From contig CAWDVK010000019.1 of NCBI GenBank assembly GCA_963805715.1, positions 108,812-172,811 of the forward strand: a stretch of 64,000 bases of DNA, in the 5' to 3' direction. Positions 1 through 10,559 of this stretch are shown here, one piece after another (positions within the stretch are counted from its first letter, which is position 1; each line of letters starts with the position of its first letter). Source of the stretch: CAWDVK01 sp963805715. GTDB taxonomy: Bacteria > Actinomycetota > Actinomycetes > Streptosporangiales > Streptosporangiaceae. Made by a program: the position numbers and the translations under genes. A model generated the notes under the pieces. That model was given only the letters and a program-made list of their open reading frames with translations, ran no database searches and was not told where the DNA came from.

Positions 1-137
1 ACGTCGAGGCGCTCGGCGATCTCCCGCAGGGAGGTCTTGTCGTATCCCTGCTCGGCGAACAGCTCGAGCGCGACCGCCTGGATCCGCGCCCGCGTCTCGT
101 TGCCGCGCGCCGGCTCATGCCGGGCTGCCTCAGTCAT
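1..137 (-). CDS. TetR-family repressor, N-terminal part (runs off the window)
   Basis: The reverse strand gives 45 codons from an ATG at 137-135 that read as the start of a TetR DNA-binding domain: a short polar leader, then a helix with ALELFAEQGYDKTSLREIAE, which is the usual helix 1 to helix-turn-helix pattern. The rest of the gene, including the ligand domain, lies outside the window. It is divergent from the DHA2 efflux gene at 302 and shares a 164-bp promoter region with it that contains an inverted repeat. By analogy with TetR/QacR pairs it probably represses itself and the pump and is released by a pump substrate. Family assignment is firm; the ligand cannot be told. Confidence 0.85.
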   Translation of the reverse strand, partial: MTEAARHEPARGNETRARIQAVALELFAEQGYDKTSLREIAERLD

Positions 138-188
138 GATCGTGTGCCGAGCCTTCTTGCCGTAGACCGGCCGGTGTCAGGGTCCTTA

Positions 189-260
189 ACTTACTTGACG
201 ACCGGTTAGTTGCCAGAATAGCCTGCCCTCGGAGAAATGCTATCCGGTCGGCAAGTAAGT
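189..260. promoter_or_regulatory. Divergent promoter region with 17-bp inverted repeat (candidate TetR operator)
   Basis: Arms at 189-205 and 244-260 are reverse complements with a single mismatch (16 of 17), separated by 38 bp between the tetR and efflux gene starts. A TTGACG hexamer at 195-200 lies inside the left arm and could be a -35 element for the efflux gene, but no convincing -10 follows at normal spacing. The symmetry and position fit a two-site operator; binding is inferred. Confidence 0.55.
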
Positions 261-301
261 CGGGAGCACGCGGACCGTGACGGGGCGAGGAGAACTCGAT
301 C

Positions 302-1873
302 ATGGCAGAGACACAGGCTGCGGCAGCACCGGCCGGCGGGGCGCCAGGGGGGACCAGGCGCGAAGTCCTGATCGTCCTGCCGGGACTGCTGCTGGCGATG
401 ATCATCGCGATGCTCGACCAGCTGATCGTCTCCACCGCGCTGCCTCGCATCGTCGGCGACCTGGGCGGGATCACGCACCTGTCCTGGGTCGTCACCGGCT
501 ACATCCTGGCCTCGACGATCACCACCCCGCTGTACGGGAAGCTCGGTGACCAGTACGGCCGCAAGCGCTGGCTGATGATCGCGATCGTGATCTTCCTGAT
601 CGGCTCCGCGCTGTCCGGCTTCTCGCACTCGATCGACCAGCTCATCGCGTTCCGCGCGCTGCAGGGCCTCGGCGCCGGCGGCCTGATGGTCGGCACGATC
701 GCCACGATCGGCGACATGGTGTCACCGCGGGAGCGCGGTCAGTACATGGGCTACATGATGGCGGCGATGATGCTGGCCATGGTGGCCGGCCCGCTGGTCG
801 GCGGCTACATCACCGACAGCCTGTCCTGGCGCTGGATCTTCTACATCAACATGCCGGTCGGCGGGGCCGCCCTGCTCTACCTGTGGGCCACGCTGCACCT
901 GCCGCGGCGCAAGGTCCAGCACCGGATCGACTACCTGGGCGCCGGAGTGCTCGCCATCGCGGCGACCGCGATCGTCCTGATCACCACCTGGGGCGGCACG
1001 CAGTACGGCTGGCGGTCCCGTCAGATCCTCGGGCTGGGCGTGCTGGCCGTCGTGGCCATCGTGGCGTTCATCTTCATCGAGGCCCGCGCGCCCGAGCCGG
1101 TGCTGCCGCTGCACGTCTTCCGCAACCGCAACTTCTCGGTGGCCAGCGCGATGAGCTTCCTGCTCGGCCTCGCGATGCTGGGCGCGCTCACGTTCCTGCC
1201 GCTCTACCAGCAGACAGTCCAGCACCTGTCCGCGACCGGCAGCGGGCTGATGCTGATCCCGATGATGGTCGGCATGACCATCACCGCGCTGATCGGCGGT
1301 CAGGTGATGACGCGCACGGGCCGGTACAAGGCCATGCCGATCATCGGCGGGGCCATCATGACGGTCGGCATGTACCTGCTGATGGGGCTCGGCGTGGGCA
1401 CCAGCCGGCTCACCTCGGGGCTGTTCTTCGTGGTGCTGGGCGTCGGCATGGGCTTCCTGATGCAGATCACCTCGGTGATCGTGCAGAACAGCGTGGACCA
1501 GCGGGACATCGGCGTCGCCAGCAGCTCGCGGTCGTTCTTCCAGCAGATCGGCGGCTCGATCGGGGTGTCGATCTTCGGCGCGATCTTCGCCAGGCGGCTG
1601 ACCGAGGCGATGGCCGCGCGGCTCCCCGGCGTCCACCTCAACGCGGCCAACGGCCAGTTCAACCCGGCTACGGTCAATCAGCTGCCGGCGCCGGTCCGTA
1701 TTGACGTGTTCTACGCCATCTCGCACGCGATCCAGGGCGTCTTCTTCTGGGCTGCCCCGGCGGCCATCCTGGTGTTCGCGCTCGCCTGGCTCATCCGGGA
1801 GGTCCCGCTGCGCAGCACCGTGGGGCCCGCGCCCGGCGAGCAGGCGGGCCAGGCTCCCGAGCTGGTGCACTAA
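302..1873 (+). CDS. DHA2-family (EmrB/QacA type) drug:H+ antiporter, 14 TM
   Basis: The 523-residue product is a multi-spanning inner-membrane MFS exporter. The first TM segment carries the family motif D1 (LDQLIVSTALPRIVGDLGG, about residues 38-56) and the loop between TM2 and TM3 carries motif A (GKLGDQYGRKR, about 80-90). Length and number of hydrophobic segments fit the 14-TM DHA2 subfamily rather than 12-TM pumps. A GCGAGGAG ribosome site precedes the ATG. It is divergent from a TetR gene, with which it likely forms a drug-inducible efflux module. A strong hairpin follows the stop. The substrate cannot be predicted. Confidence 0.93.
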   Translation: MAETQAAAAPAGGAPGGTRREVLIVLPGLLLAMIIAMLDQLIVSTALPRIVGDLGGITHLSWVVTGYILASTITTPLYGKLGDQYGRKRWLMIAIVIFLIGSALSGFSHSIDQLIAFRALQGLGAGGLMVGTIATIGDMVSPRERGQYMGYMMAAMMLAMVAGPLVGGYITDSLSWRWIFYINMPVGGAALLYLWATLHLPRRKVQHRIDYLGAGVLAIAATAIVLITTWGGTQYGWRSRQILGLGVLAVVAIVAFIFIEARAPEPVLPLHVFRNRNFSVASAMSFLLGLAMLGALTFLPLYQQTVQHLSATGSGLMLIPMMVGMTITALIGGQVMTRTGRYKAMPIIGGAIMTVGMYLLMGLGVGTSRLTSGLFFVVLGVGMGFLMQITSVIVQNSVDQRDIGVASSSRSFFQQIGGSIGVSIFGAIFARRLTEAMAARLPGVHLNAANGQFNPATVNQLPAPVRIDVFYAISHAIQGVFFWAAPAAILVFALAWLIREVPLRSTVGPAPGEQAGQAPELVH

Positions 1874-1886
1874 CCGGCAAAGAACC

Positions 1887-1923
1887 GCGGGCTCGCCAGG
1901 CGTCAGCCAGCTGGCGAGCCCGC
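1887..1923. terminator. Bidirectional hairpin terminator between the efflux gene and greA
   Basis: A perfect 13-bp stem (1887-1899 with 1911-1923) and an 11-nt loop sit between two convergent genes. There is only a short T-rich tract after it (GCTTTGCC), as is common in GC-rich actinomycetes. It can serve both strands. Confidence 0.75.
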
Positions 1924-1944
1924 GCTTTGCCTGCGGTCTTTCCC

Positions 1945-2445
1945 CTACATCCCGCCGTACGGCACGGCCTCGAGGATCTCGACAGTGGCGGCGCGCCCGT
2001 TCGGCATGTTGTAGGTGGCGGTCTCGCCGACCTTCTTCCCGCTGATCGCGCTGCCGAGCGGCGACTTCGGCGAGTACACGTCGATCGGCGTGCCCACCTC
2101 CTCGCGCGAGGCGAGCAGGAAGGTCACCTCGTCGTCATCGCCGGCGAAGCGGATCGTCACGGTCATACCGGGACCAACCACGCCCTCGGTCCGCGGCGGC
2201 TCGCCGACGTGGGCGTTCTCCAGGATATGGGTCAGCTGGCGGATCCTGGCCTCCTGCATGCCCTGCTGGTCCTTGGCCGCGTGGTAGCCGCCGTTCTCCT
2301 TCAGGTCACCCTCGTCCCTGGCCGCCTCGATCTTCTTCGCAATCTCAATGCGGCCGGCGCCCGAGAGGTGGTCGAGTTCCGCCTTCAGCCTGTCGTAGGC
2401 ATCCTGAGTGAGCCAGGTGACGGTCTCATCGCGGGTTTCGGTCAC
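1945..2445 (-). CDS. greA: Transcription elongation factor GreA
   Basis: The 166-residue product has the two GreA domains: an N-terminal coiled coil (about residues 12-85, with the tip segment ARDEGDLKENGGYHAAKDQQ) and a C-terminal FKBP-like domain ending VEILEAVPYGGM. The acidic tip residues that coordinate Mg in the RNA polymerase secondary channel are present (DEGDLKEN). It rescues backtracked RNA polymerase by stimulating transcript cleavage. The start is a GTG at 2445, preceded by GAGGAG at good spacing. It is divergent from mca, the same neighbourhood as mycobacterial greA and mca (Rv1080c/Rv1082). Confidence 0.95.
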   Translation of the reverse strand: MTETRDETVTWLTQDAYDRLKAELDHLSGAGRIEIAKKIEAARDEGDLKENGGYHAAKDQQGMQEARIRQLTHILENAHVGEPPRTEGVVGPGMTVTIRFAGDDDEVTFLLASREEVGTPIDVYSPKSPLGSAISGKKVGETATYNMPNGRAATVEILEAVPYGGM

Positions 2446-2735
2446 GGGTACTCCTCGGCTGGCAAGCGGAGCGTTCCTCCGCCGGGATCCGGGCTGGATC
2501 CCTGGGGGTAATCATTCGAGGCTAACAAGGCTCCGTGAGTACGTCTCACGTGTCAATGCCCTGGAAACATCTGAACTGCGATTCTGCAGCCGCCCGGCGT
2601 CACGGGAATGTGGCTCGTCGCAGGCACTGTTGTGCTGCACAATAGCTGCTCTGTGCCCGGTTATGCCGCGGGCGCGATCCGGGCAGCGGGCCTGCCAGGC
2701 CCGCTTATCAGTGTTGAGGGGCTGAGCGAACTTTG

Positions 2736-3623
2736 GTGCCAGACGGCCAGTTGCGGCTGATGGCCGTGCATGCGCATCCGGACGACGAGTCGAGCAAGGG
2801 CGCGGCGACAATGGCCCGGTATGTCCGGGAAGGCGTGCCGGTGCTGGTTTGCACGCTGACCGGTGGCGAGCGGGGCGACATTCTGAACAAGGCGATGGAA
2901 AGCCCGGAGGTCCGGGCGAATCTGCCCGCCGTCCGCCGCGCCGAGATGGCCAGGGCGCGCGAGATCCTGGGTATTGAGCAGCAGTTCCTCGGCTTCGTCG
3001 ATTCCGGGCTGCCGGAGGGCGATCCGCTGCCGCCGCTGCCGGAGGGATGCTTTGCGCTGGAGCCGCTCCAGACCGCGGCCGCCCCGCTGGTGCGGGCGGT
3101 GCGCGCGTTCAGGCCGCACGTGATGCTCACTTACGACGAGAACGGCGGATATCCGCATCCCGACCACATCAAGACCCATCAGGTCGCCATCGAGGCGTTC
3201 GAGGCGGCCGCCGACCCGGAGCGGTACGCGGACTGCGGCGAGCCGTGGCAGCCGCTCAAGCTGTATTACTTCGCCACCTTCCACCGGGACCGGTTCCTGG
3301 CCCTGCATGAGGAGATGGAGCGCCGCGGTCTCGAGTCACCCTATGCCAAGCGGCTGGAGGAATGGACCGATGAGCACTCCGACCGGCCCGAGCAGGTGAT
3401 CACTACCATGGTGCCGTGCGGTGACTTCTTCGAGATCCGCGACCAGGCCCTGCTGGCACACGCCACCCAGATCGACCCGCACAGCTCGTGGTTCGCCTGC
3501 CCGGTTGATGTCCAGCGCGACGCCTGGCCCACCGAGGATTATCGCCTGGCCAGGTCCGTGGTGGATACTGGCAAGCCAGAGGATGACCTCTTCGCCGGTA
3601 TCCGAGAGAGGGTGAGCCTGTGA
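2736..3623 (+). CDS. mca: Mycothiol S-conjugate amidase
   Basis: About 295 residues of the LmbE/PIG-L deacetylase fold. The zinc-binding AHPDDE motif is at about residues 15-20 and the second motif, YPHPDHIKTH, at about 146-155. Length, the C-terminal extension and greA nearby favour Mca over the shorter paralogue MshB. Mca hydrolyses mycothiol conjugates of drugs and electrophiles to a mercapturate plus GlcN-inositol, so the host should make mycothiol. A GTG at 2736 or the adjacent TTG at 2733 could be the start; a GAGGGG lies 11-14 nt upstream. The stop overlaps the next gene (TGATG), so the two are translationally coupled. Confidence 0.93.
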   Translation: MPDGQLRLMAVHAHPDDESSKGAATMARYVREGVPVLVCTLTGGERGDILNKAMESPEVRANLPAVRRAEMARAREILGIEQQFLGFVDSGLPEGDPLPPLPEGCFALEPLQTAAAPLVRAVRAFRPHVMLTYDENGGYPHPDHIKTHQVAIEAFEAAADPERYADCGEPWQPLKLYYFATFHRDRFLALHEEMERRGLESPYAKRLEEWTDEHSDRPEQVITTMVPCGDFFEIRDQALLAHATQIDPHSSWFACPVDVQRDAWPTEDYRLARSVVDTGKPEDDLFAGIRERVSL

Positions 3624-3853
3624 TGCTGCTGGCGGCAGCCTCGACGAGCGCTCTGGCGCAGCCAGGGACGCTTGGCTTCCTCGTCGTGTTCGGAATGGCC
3701 GTGATCTTGTACTTCGTCTTCCGGTCGATGTCCAAGCACCTGCGCAAGGTGAACGAGGCGGCCCGCGAGGAGGAGAGCCCGGCCGCCACGGGGGCCAGGG
3801 CAGAGGAAGATCCTGTCACCAGCCCGTCGCGAAACGGCCAGCCGGGACTCTGA
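3623..3853 (+). CDS. Small single-TM membrane protein coupled to mca
   Basis: The ATG at 3623 overlaps the mca stop codon. The 76-residue product has a short N-terminal segment, one TM helix (about residues 17-36, LGFLVVFGMAVILYFVFRSM), then a basic and acidic cytosolic tail. A small membrane protein directly after mca is also seen in mycobacteria (the Rv1083 position). Its role is unknown; context suggests the mycothiol detoxification locus. A weak hairpin (3860-3866 with 3874-3880) follows. Confidence 0.8.
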   Translation: MLLAAASTSALAQPGTLGFLVVFGMAVILYFVFRSMSKHLRKVNEAAREEESPAATGARAEEDPVTSPSRNGQPGL

Positions 3854-4016
3854 CGCTGCTCCGGCAGCCTGGGTGCCGGAAAGCCAGCTGGCCCATCATC
3901 CTCATCCCGCAGGCACTGCTACTGGCTTACCCGCCGGGCATGTGCGGTCGCCTGACAACGTCCGTGGCCGCTGCTAGCGTGCTCTCAGCCAGGAAGGCTA
4001 ATGGAGTACTTGCCTG

Positions 4017-7372
<3,356 letters not shown>

Positions 7373-7376
<4 letters not shown>

Positions 7377-8431
7377 GCAGCTGGGGCGGTGACTGGCCGC
7401 CGGCCCGGCCGATCCGGGTCGACGGCGGCATCAGGGCGCGCAGCAAGCGCGGCGCCATCGGCGAGCAGTGGTGGTCGCGCCGATTCATCGAGGTGCTGGA
7501 GTCGTTCGGCCTGCACGGCAGGCTGGCCAGGGGACGCAGCTATGCCCGCCAGGGTCAGGTGCTCGGGCTGGAGATCTCGGCCGGCTACGTCACGGCCAGG
7601 GTGCAGGGCTCGCGGCCGGCTCCGTACAAGGTCAGGCTGCAGGTTCTGCCGCTCACCACGGCGCAATGGCGGACCGTGCAGGCGGCGCTGGCCAGCCGCG
7701 CATTGTTCCGGGCCAAGCTGCTGGCCGGCGAGATGCCGCACGAGATCGAGGAGGTCTTCGCTGACTGCGGCACGCCGCTGTTCCCGCGCACGGCACGTGA
7801 CCTGGAGATGTCCTGCTCGTGCCCGGACTGGGGCGTGCCGTGCAAGCATCTGGCCGCTGTCTGCTACGTGCTCGCCGAGGCATTCGACGATGACCCGTTC
7901 GGCATCCTCGCGCTGCGCGGCCGGAACCGGGAGGCGCTGCTGGCCGCGCTGCGGCGGGCACCCGCCGGGGCGGCGGCCCGGGCCGGGCCAGCCCACACCG
8001 GGCCAGCACAGTCCGGGCCAGCACAGTCCGGGCCAGCACAGGCCGGGCCAGCACAGTCCGGGCCAGCACAGTCCGGGCCAGCACAGGCCGGGCCAGCACA
8101 GGCCGGGCCAGCACAGGCCGGGCCAGCACAGGCCGGGCCAGCCCACGCCGGGCCAGCCCAGGCTCAGCGGGACCAGGCACGGCCAGCCATCGACGTGACG
8201 GACCGGCCACTGGCCGAGTGCGCGGGCGATTTCTGGGGTCCGCGGATGACCCAGGCCGCCCTGCGGGCCCTGCCCGTCGTCCCTCCGGCCGCGCCGGACC
8301 TGCTGCTGCGCGGCTTCGAGCCGCCCGCCGTGGAGGTGGATGGCATGGACCTGCCAGCCCTGCTCGGCCCCGCGTACCGGCTGATGGCGGGCCAGCCGGA
8401 CCCGGACGGGCAGCCGGGCACGGCCAGATAG
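7373..8431 (+). CDS. SWIM zinc-finger protein
   Basis: Starts at a GTG that overlaps the SNF2 stop (GTGA), giving 352 residues. The core has a SWIM finger CSCPDWGVPCKHLAAV (CxCx7CxH, about residues 145-160) followed by a helix. An N-terminal domain of about 130 residues matches what accompanies this finger in actinobacterial proteins. After it comes a run of 12 pentapeptides of the type GPAQ(A/S), then a conserved-looking C-terminal tail. SWIM fingers bind nucleic acid or protein partners; coupling with the SNF2 ATPase suggests an accessory subunit. The repeat is probably a flexible, length-variable linker. Confidence 0.9.
7985..8164 (+). repeat. 15-bp tandem repeat, 12 copies, coding for GPAQ(A/S)
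   Basis: Twelve in-frame 15-bp units encode GPAHT, then ten GPAQ(A/S) or GPAHA variants, then GPAQA. The unit length is a multiple of three, so copy-number changes keep the SWIM gene in frame. Confidence 0.95.
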
Positions 8432-8552
8432 CCGTCACGGAGGATAGCCGGGCACGGACGGATAGCCGGGCACGGACGGATAGCCGTCACGGACGGATAG
8501 CCGGGCACGGACGGAAAGCCGGGCACGGACGGATAGCCGGACACGGCAGGCC
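8426..8552 (+). repeat. 18-bp tandem repeat after the SWIM gene
   Basis: About seven copies of an 18-bp unit of the form GATAGCCGGGCACGGACG begin at the SWIM stop codon and run to about 8552; one copy is 17 bp and several carry point changes. The first units overlap the last codons of the gene. They lie between two convergent genes and have no obvious function beyond possible transcript-end structure. Confidence 0.85.
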
Positions 8553-8604
8553 GGCCAGCCGGGACCAGCCGGCTAGCCGATGGCCCCCGGCCAGTTGCTG
8601 TCCG

Positions 8605-9120
8605 TTAACTCGCGGCTGACCGCGCGGAGCGATCCAGCCGCAGGCCGTAGGCCAGCAGGGTCAGGCCGGGATGCGGAGACCAGTCACGCTCCGCCAGCCT
8701 GCTGAAACCGGCTCCCTCGTACAGGCGCTGCGCGGCCCGCATGCCCGGCTGGGTGCAGAGCGTCAGATGAGTGACGCCCTCGCGGCCGGCCCGTTCGACA
8801 ATCGCCGCGAGCAGTGCCCGGCCGACGCCTCTGCCCTGCATGTCCGCGGCCACGGCCAGGGCGCGCACCTCGGCCTCGTCCGGGCTCATGACGATCTCGC
8901 TAGCGGCGGACCAGGGCTGCAGCATGACGGTTCCCGCGATCCGCTCGCCGCTGACCGCGACGAGCACGTGGCCGGCTCCGTCCGCGCCGAGGTGACGCAG
9001 GTGCGGCGCGTAATCCGAGCCGGCCGGCAGGAAGCCGCCTGCCTGGTAGGCGCCGACCCTGAGCTCGCCGATCTCATCCAGCTCAGCTGGCCGCGCGTCC
9101 CGGATTATCACGGCGCCCAT
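8605..9120 (-). CDS. GNAT-family N-acetyltransferase
   Basis: The 171-residue product has a full GNAT fold. The acetyl-CoA-binding motif A is clear (VRALAVAADMQGRGVGRALL, about residues 85-104), followed by motif B with LYEGAGF. The substrate cannot be told from sequence. It reads convergently toward the SWIM gene and is not in an operon. Confidence 0.88.
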   Translation of the reverse strand: MGAVIIRDARPAELDEIGELRVGAYQAGGFLPAGSDYAPHLRHLGADGAGHVLVAVSGERIAGTVMLQPWSAASEIVMSPDEAEVRALAVAADMQGRGVGRALLAAIVERAGREGVTHLTLCTQPGMRAAQRLYEGAGFSRLAERDWSPHPGLTLLAYGLRLDRSARSAAS

Positions 9121-9263
9121 CTAACCAGGTGCGGCAGTTACGGTCCGATTGCCCGTAAGGTGAGGGCGGTTAAGGTGATGGCGCTGATACGGGTGCCGGT
9201 CCGGCTGCCGCGGTCCTGAGCCGCGACGCGGGCCGCGAGTCCCGAGGGGAGCAGTGATCGACA

Positions 9264-9593
9264 GTGGGGGAGATCTTCCCCGAGGTGGCGGCCGTCGGCG
9301 TGCCGGATCAAGCGTGGCTGCTGGACGTACGCGAGGAGGACGAGTGGGTGGCCGGCCACGCGCCGGGTGCGCGGCACATTCCGCTCGGCCAGCTGAGCGG
9401 GCGCGCCGCCGAGGTCCCGCAGGACGAGACCATCTACGTGATCTGCCGGTCGGGCGCGCGCTCGGCCATGGCCGCCCGCGCGCTGTCGGGTGCCGGCTGG
9501 CAGGCCATTAACGTGGCGGGGGGCATGCAGGACTGGGCGGCAGCCGGCCGTCCCATGCTGGCGGACTCCGGCGCGGATCCCTTCGTCGCCTGA
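9264..9593 (+). CDS. Rhodanese-domain protein (single domain)
   Basis: The 109-residue product is one rhodanese domain. The active-site loop CRSGARS (about residues 62-68) carries the persulfide-forming cysteine, and the flanking LLDVREEDEWVAGHAPGA is the classic N-terminal motif. Size fits GlpE-like sulfurtransferases that move sulfane sulfur between thiols. The start is a GTG at 9264 after GGGGAGCAG. No sulfur-metabolism partner is adjacent. Confidence 0.9.
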   Translation: MGEIFPEVAAVGVPDQAWLLDVREEDEWVAGHAPGARHIPLGQLSGRAAEVPQDETIYVICRSGARSAMAARALSGAGWQAINVAGGMQDWAAAGRPMLADSGADPFVA

Positions 9594-9627
9594 GCCCGCC
9601 CATCGCTCTCCCGGCCCGGCCGCCGGG

Positions 9628-10374
9628 TCAGCCGGGCAGCGGGTACTGCAGGCTGATCAGCGAGGCCAGGTCGGCGAGCACGAGCTCGAACAGGGGCTCT
9701 GAATCGGTCAGCGCGAACCGCATGTGCCCGAACACCTCGAGGCTGACCGTGCCGTAGAGCAGCACCCAGCAGCGCAGGAATGTCTGCAGCGCGCCCAGCG
9801 GGAGGTCGGCGCCTGCGAGCTGCCGATACCGGGCCAGCTGCGCGCGCAGGGACGGATCGACGGAGGCGTCGGCCGGCACCGGGAAGGGCTTGCGCCGCCA
9901 GAGCTCGAGGAACAGGTCAAGGAACACCTGGCCGAACCGGAAGCCGCACTCGGCAGCGTAGTCCTCGTGCGCCACGTCCAGGCCCGGCAGCGGGCTGCCG
10001 AAGATCATGCCGAACTCGGGCCGGTTCGCCAGGCCCCAGGCCCGGAAGGCCCGGCAGGCGGCGATCAGCTTGACCGTCATCAGCTCATCGGCGCTGCTGC
10101 CCGCGCTCGCGTGCTCGCGCGCCGCTGCCTGGATGGCGTCATGCAGGCGGCCCGCCAGCTCGCTGAAGATGTCACCGACGACGTGCTGCAGCAACTCCTC
10201 GTGACTGCCGAAGTACCGGTACAGGGCCGGGGCGGTCACCCCCATCGCGCGCGCGATCGCGCGCAGCGAGACGGCGTCGCTGCCCTGCTCGACCAGCAGC
10301 CGCCGTGCGGTCTGCACGATTTCCTGAGTCGTCGCAGCCCGGACCCGGACGCGTCTGCTGGGCGCCTGGACCAT
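9628..10374 (-). CDS. TetR-family regulator with WHG-type C-terminal domain
   Basis: An HTH domain lies near the N-terminus (TTQEIVQTARRLLVEQG, then LRAIARAMGVTAPALYRYFG) and the ligand domain resembles the WHG group. I chose the ATG at 10374 because GGAGG sits 9 nt upstream; an ATG/GTG-open frame extends 33 codons further but would place the start inside the operator. The gene is divergent from the MMPL transporter, and the intergenic region contains a strong nested palindrome, so it most likely represses itself and the transporter. The inducer is unknown; lipids are plausible for an MMPL partner. Confidence 0.88.
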   Translation of the reverse strand: MVQAPSRRVRVRAATTQEIVQTARRLLVEQGSDAVSLRAIARAMGVTAPALYRYFGSHEELLQHVVGDIFSELAGRLHDAIQAAAREHASAGSSADELMTVKLIAACRAFRAWGLANRPEFGMIFGSPLPGLDVAHEDYAAECGFRFGQVFLDLFLELWRRKPFPVPADASVDPSLRAQLARYRQLAGADLPLGALQTFLRCWVLLYGTVSLEVFGHMRFALTDSEPLFELVLADLASLISLQYPLPG

Positions 10375-10469
10375 CTCAGCATCCTCCACGGTCGCGACCG
10401 GCCCGCGCCAGCCTGTTCGCTGGCCCGATGCCATCGGCCGGCCAGGTGACGTCTTGGTAAACAGGGTTG

Positions 10470-10530
10470 ACATTAGCTAACAGCGTATGCCAAGTTAACG
10501 ACGTTAGCGCTTTACGCTGTTCACTAATGT
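10470..10530. promoter_or_regulatory. Nested palindromic operator between tetR and the MMPL gene
   Basis: Outer arms 10470-10487 and 10513-10530 match as reverse complements at 16 of 18 positions. The centre holds a perfect TAACG-A-CGTTA palindrome (10496-10506). A TTGACA hexamer at 10467-10472 overlaps the left arm as a candidate -35 box for the transporter. Symmetry centres (10500 and 10501) nearly coincide, as expected for a TetR dimer-of-dimers site. Confidence 0.7.
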
Positions 10531-10559
10531 GATCGTACCTAACCCTGGCGGGGGATCCC

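Noticed and set aside
722..1870. 382-codon reverse open frame within the efflux gene
   Set aside because: Shadow of the DHA2 gene; His/Gln/Asp-rich composition typical of the antisense of high-GC membrane genes.
7985..8164. Repeat considered as CRISPR
   Set aside because: Contiguous 15-bp units in frame within a protein-coding gene.
8426..8552. Short tandem repeats considered as a CRISPR array
   Set aside because: No spacers between units; copies are contiguous and 18 bp long. No cas gene is nearby.
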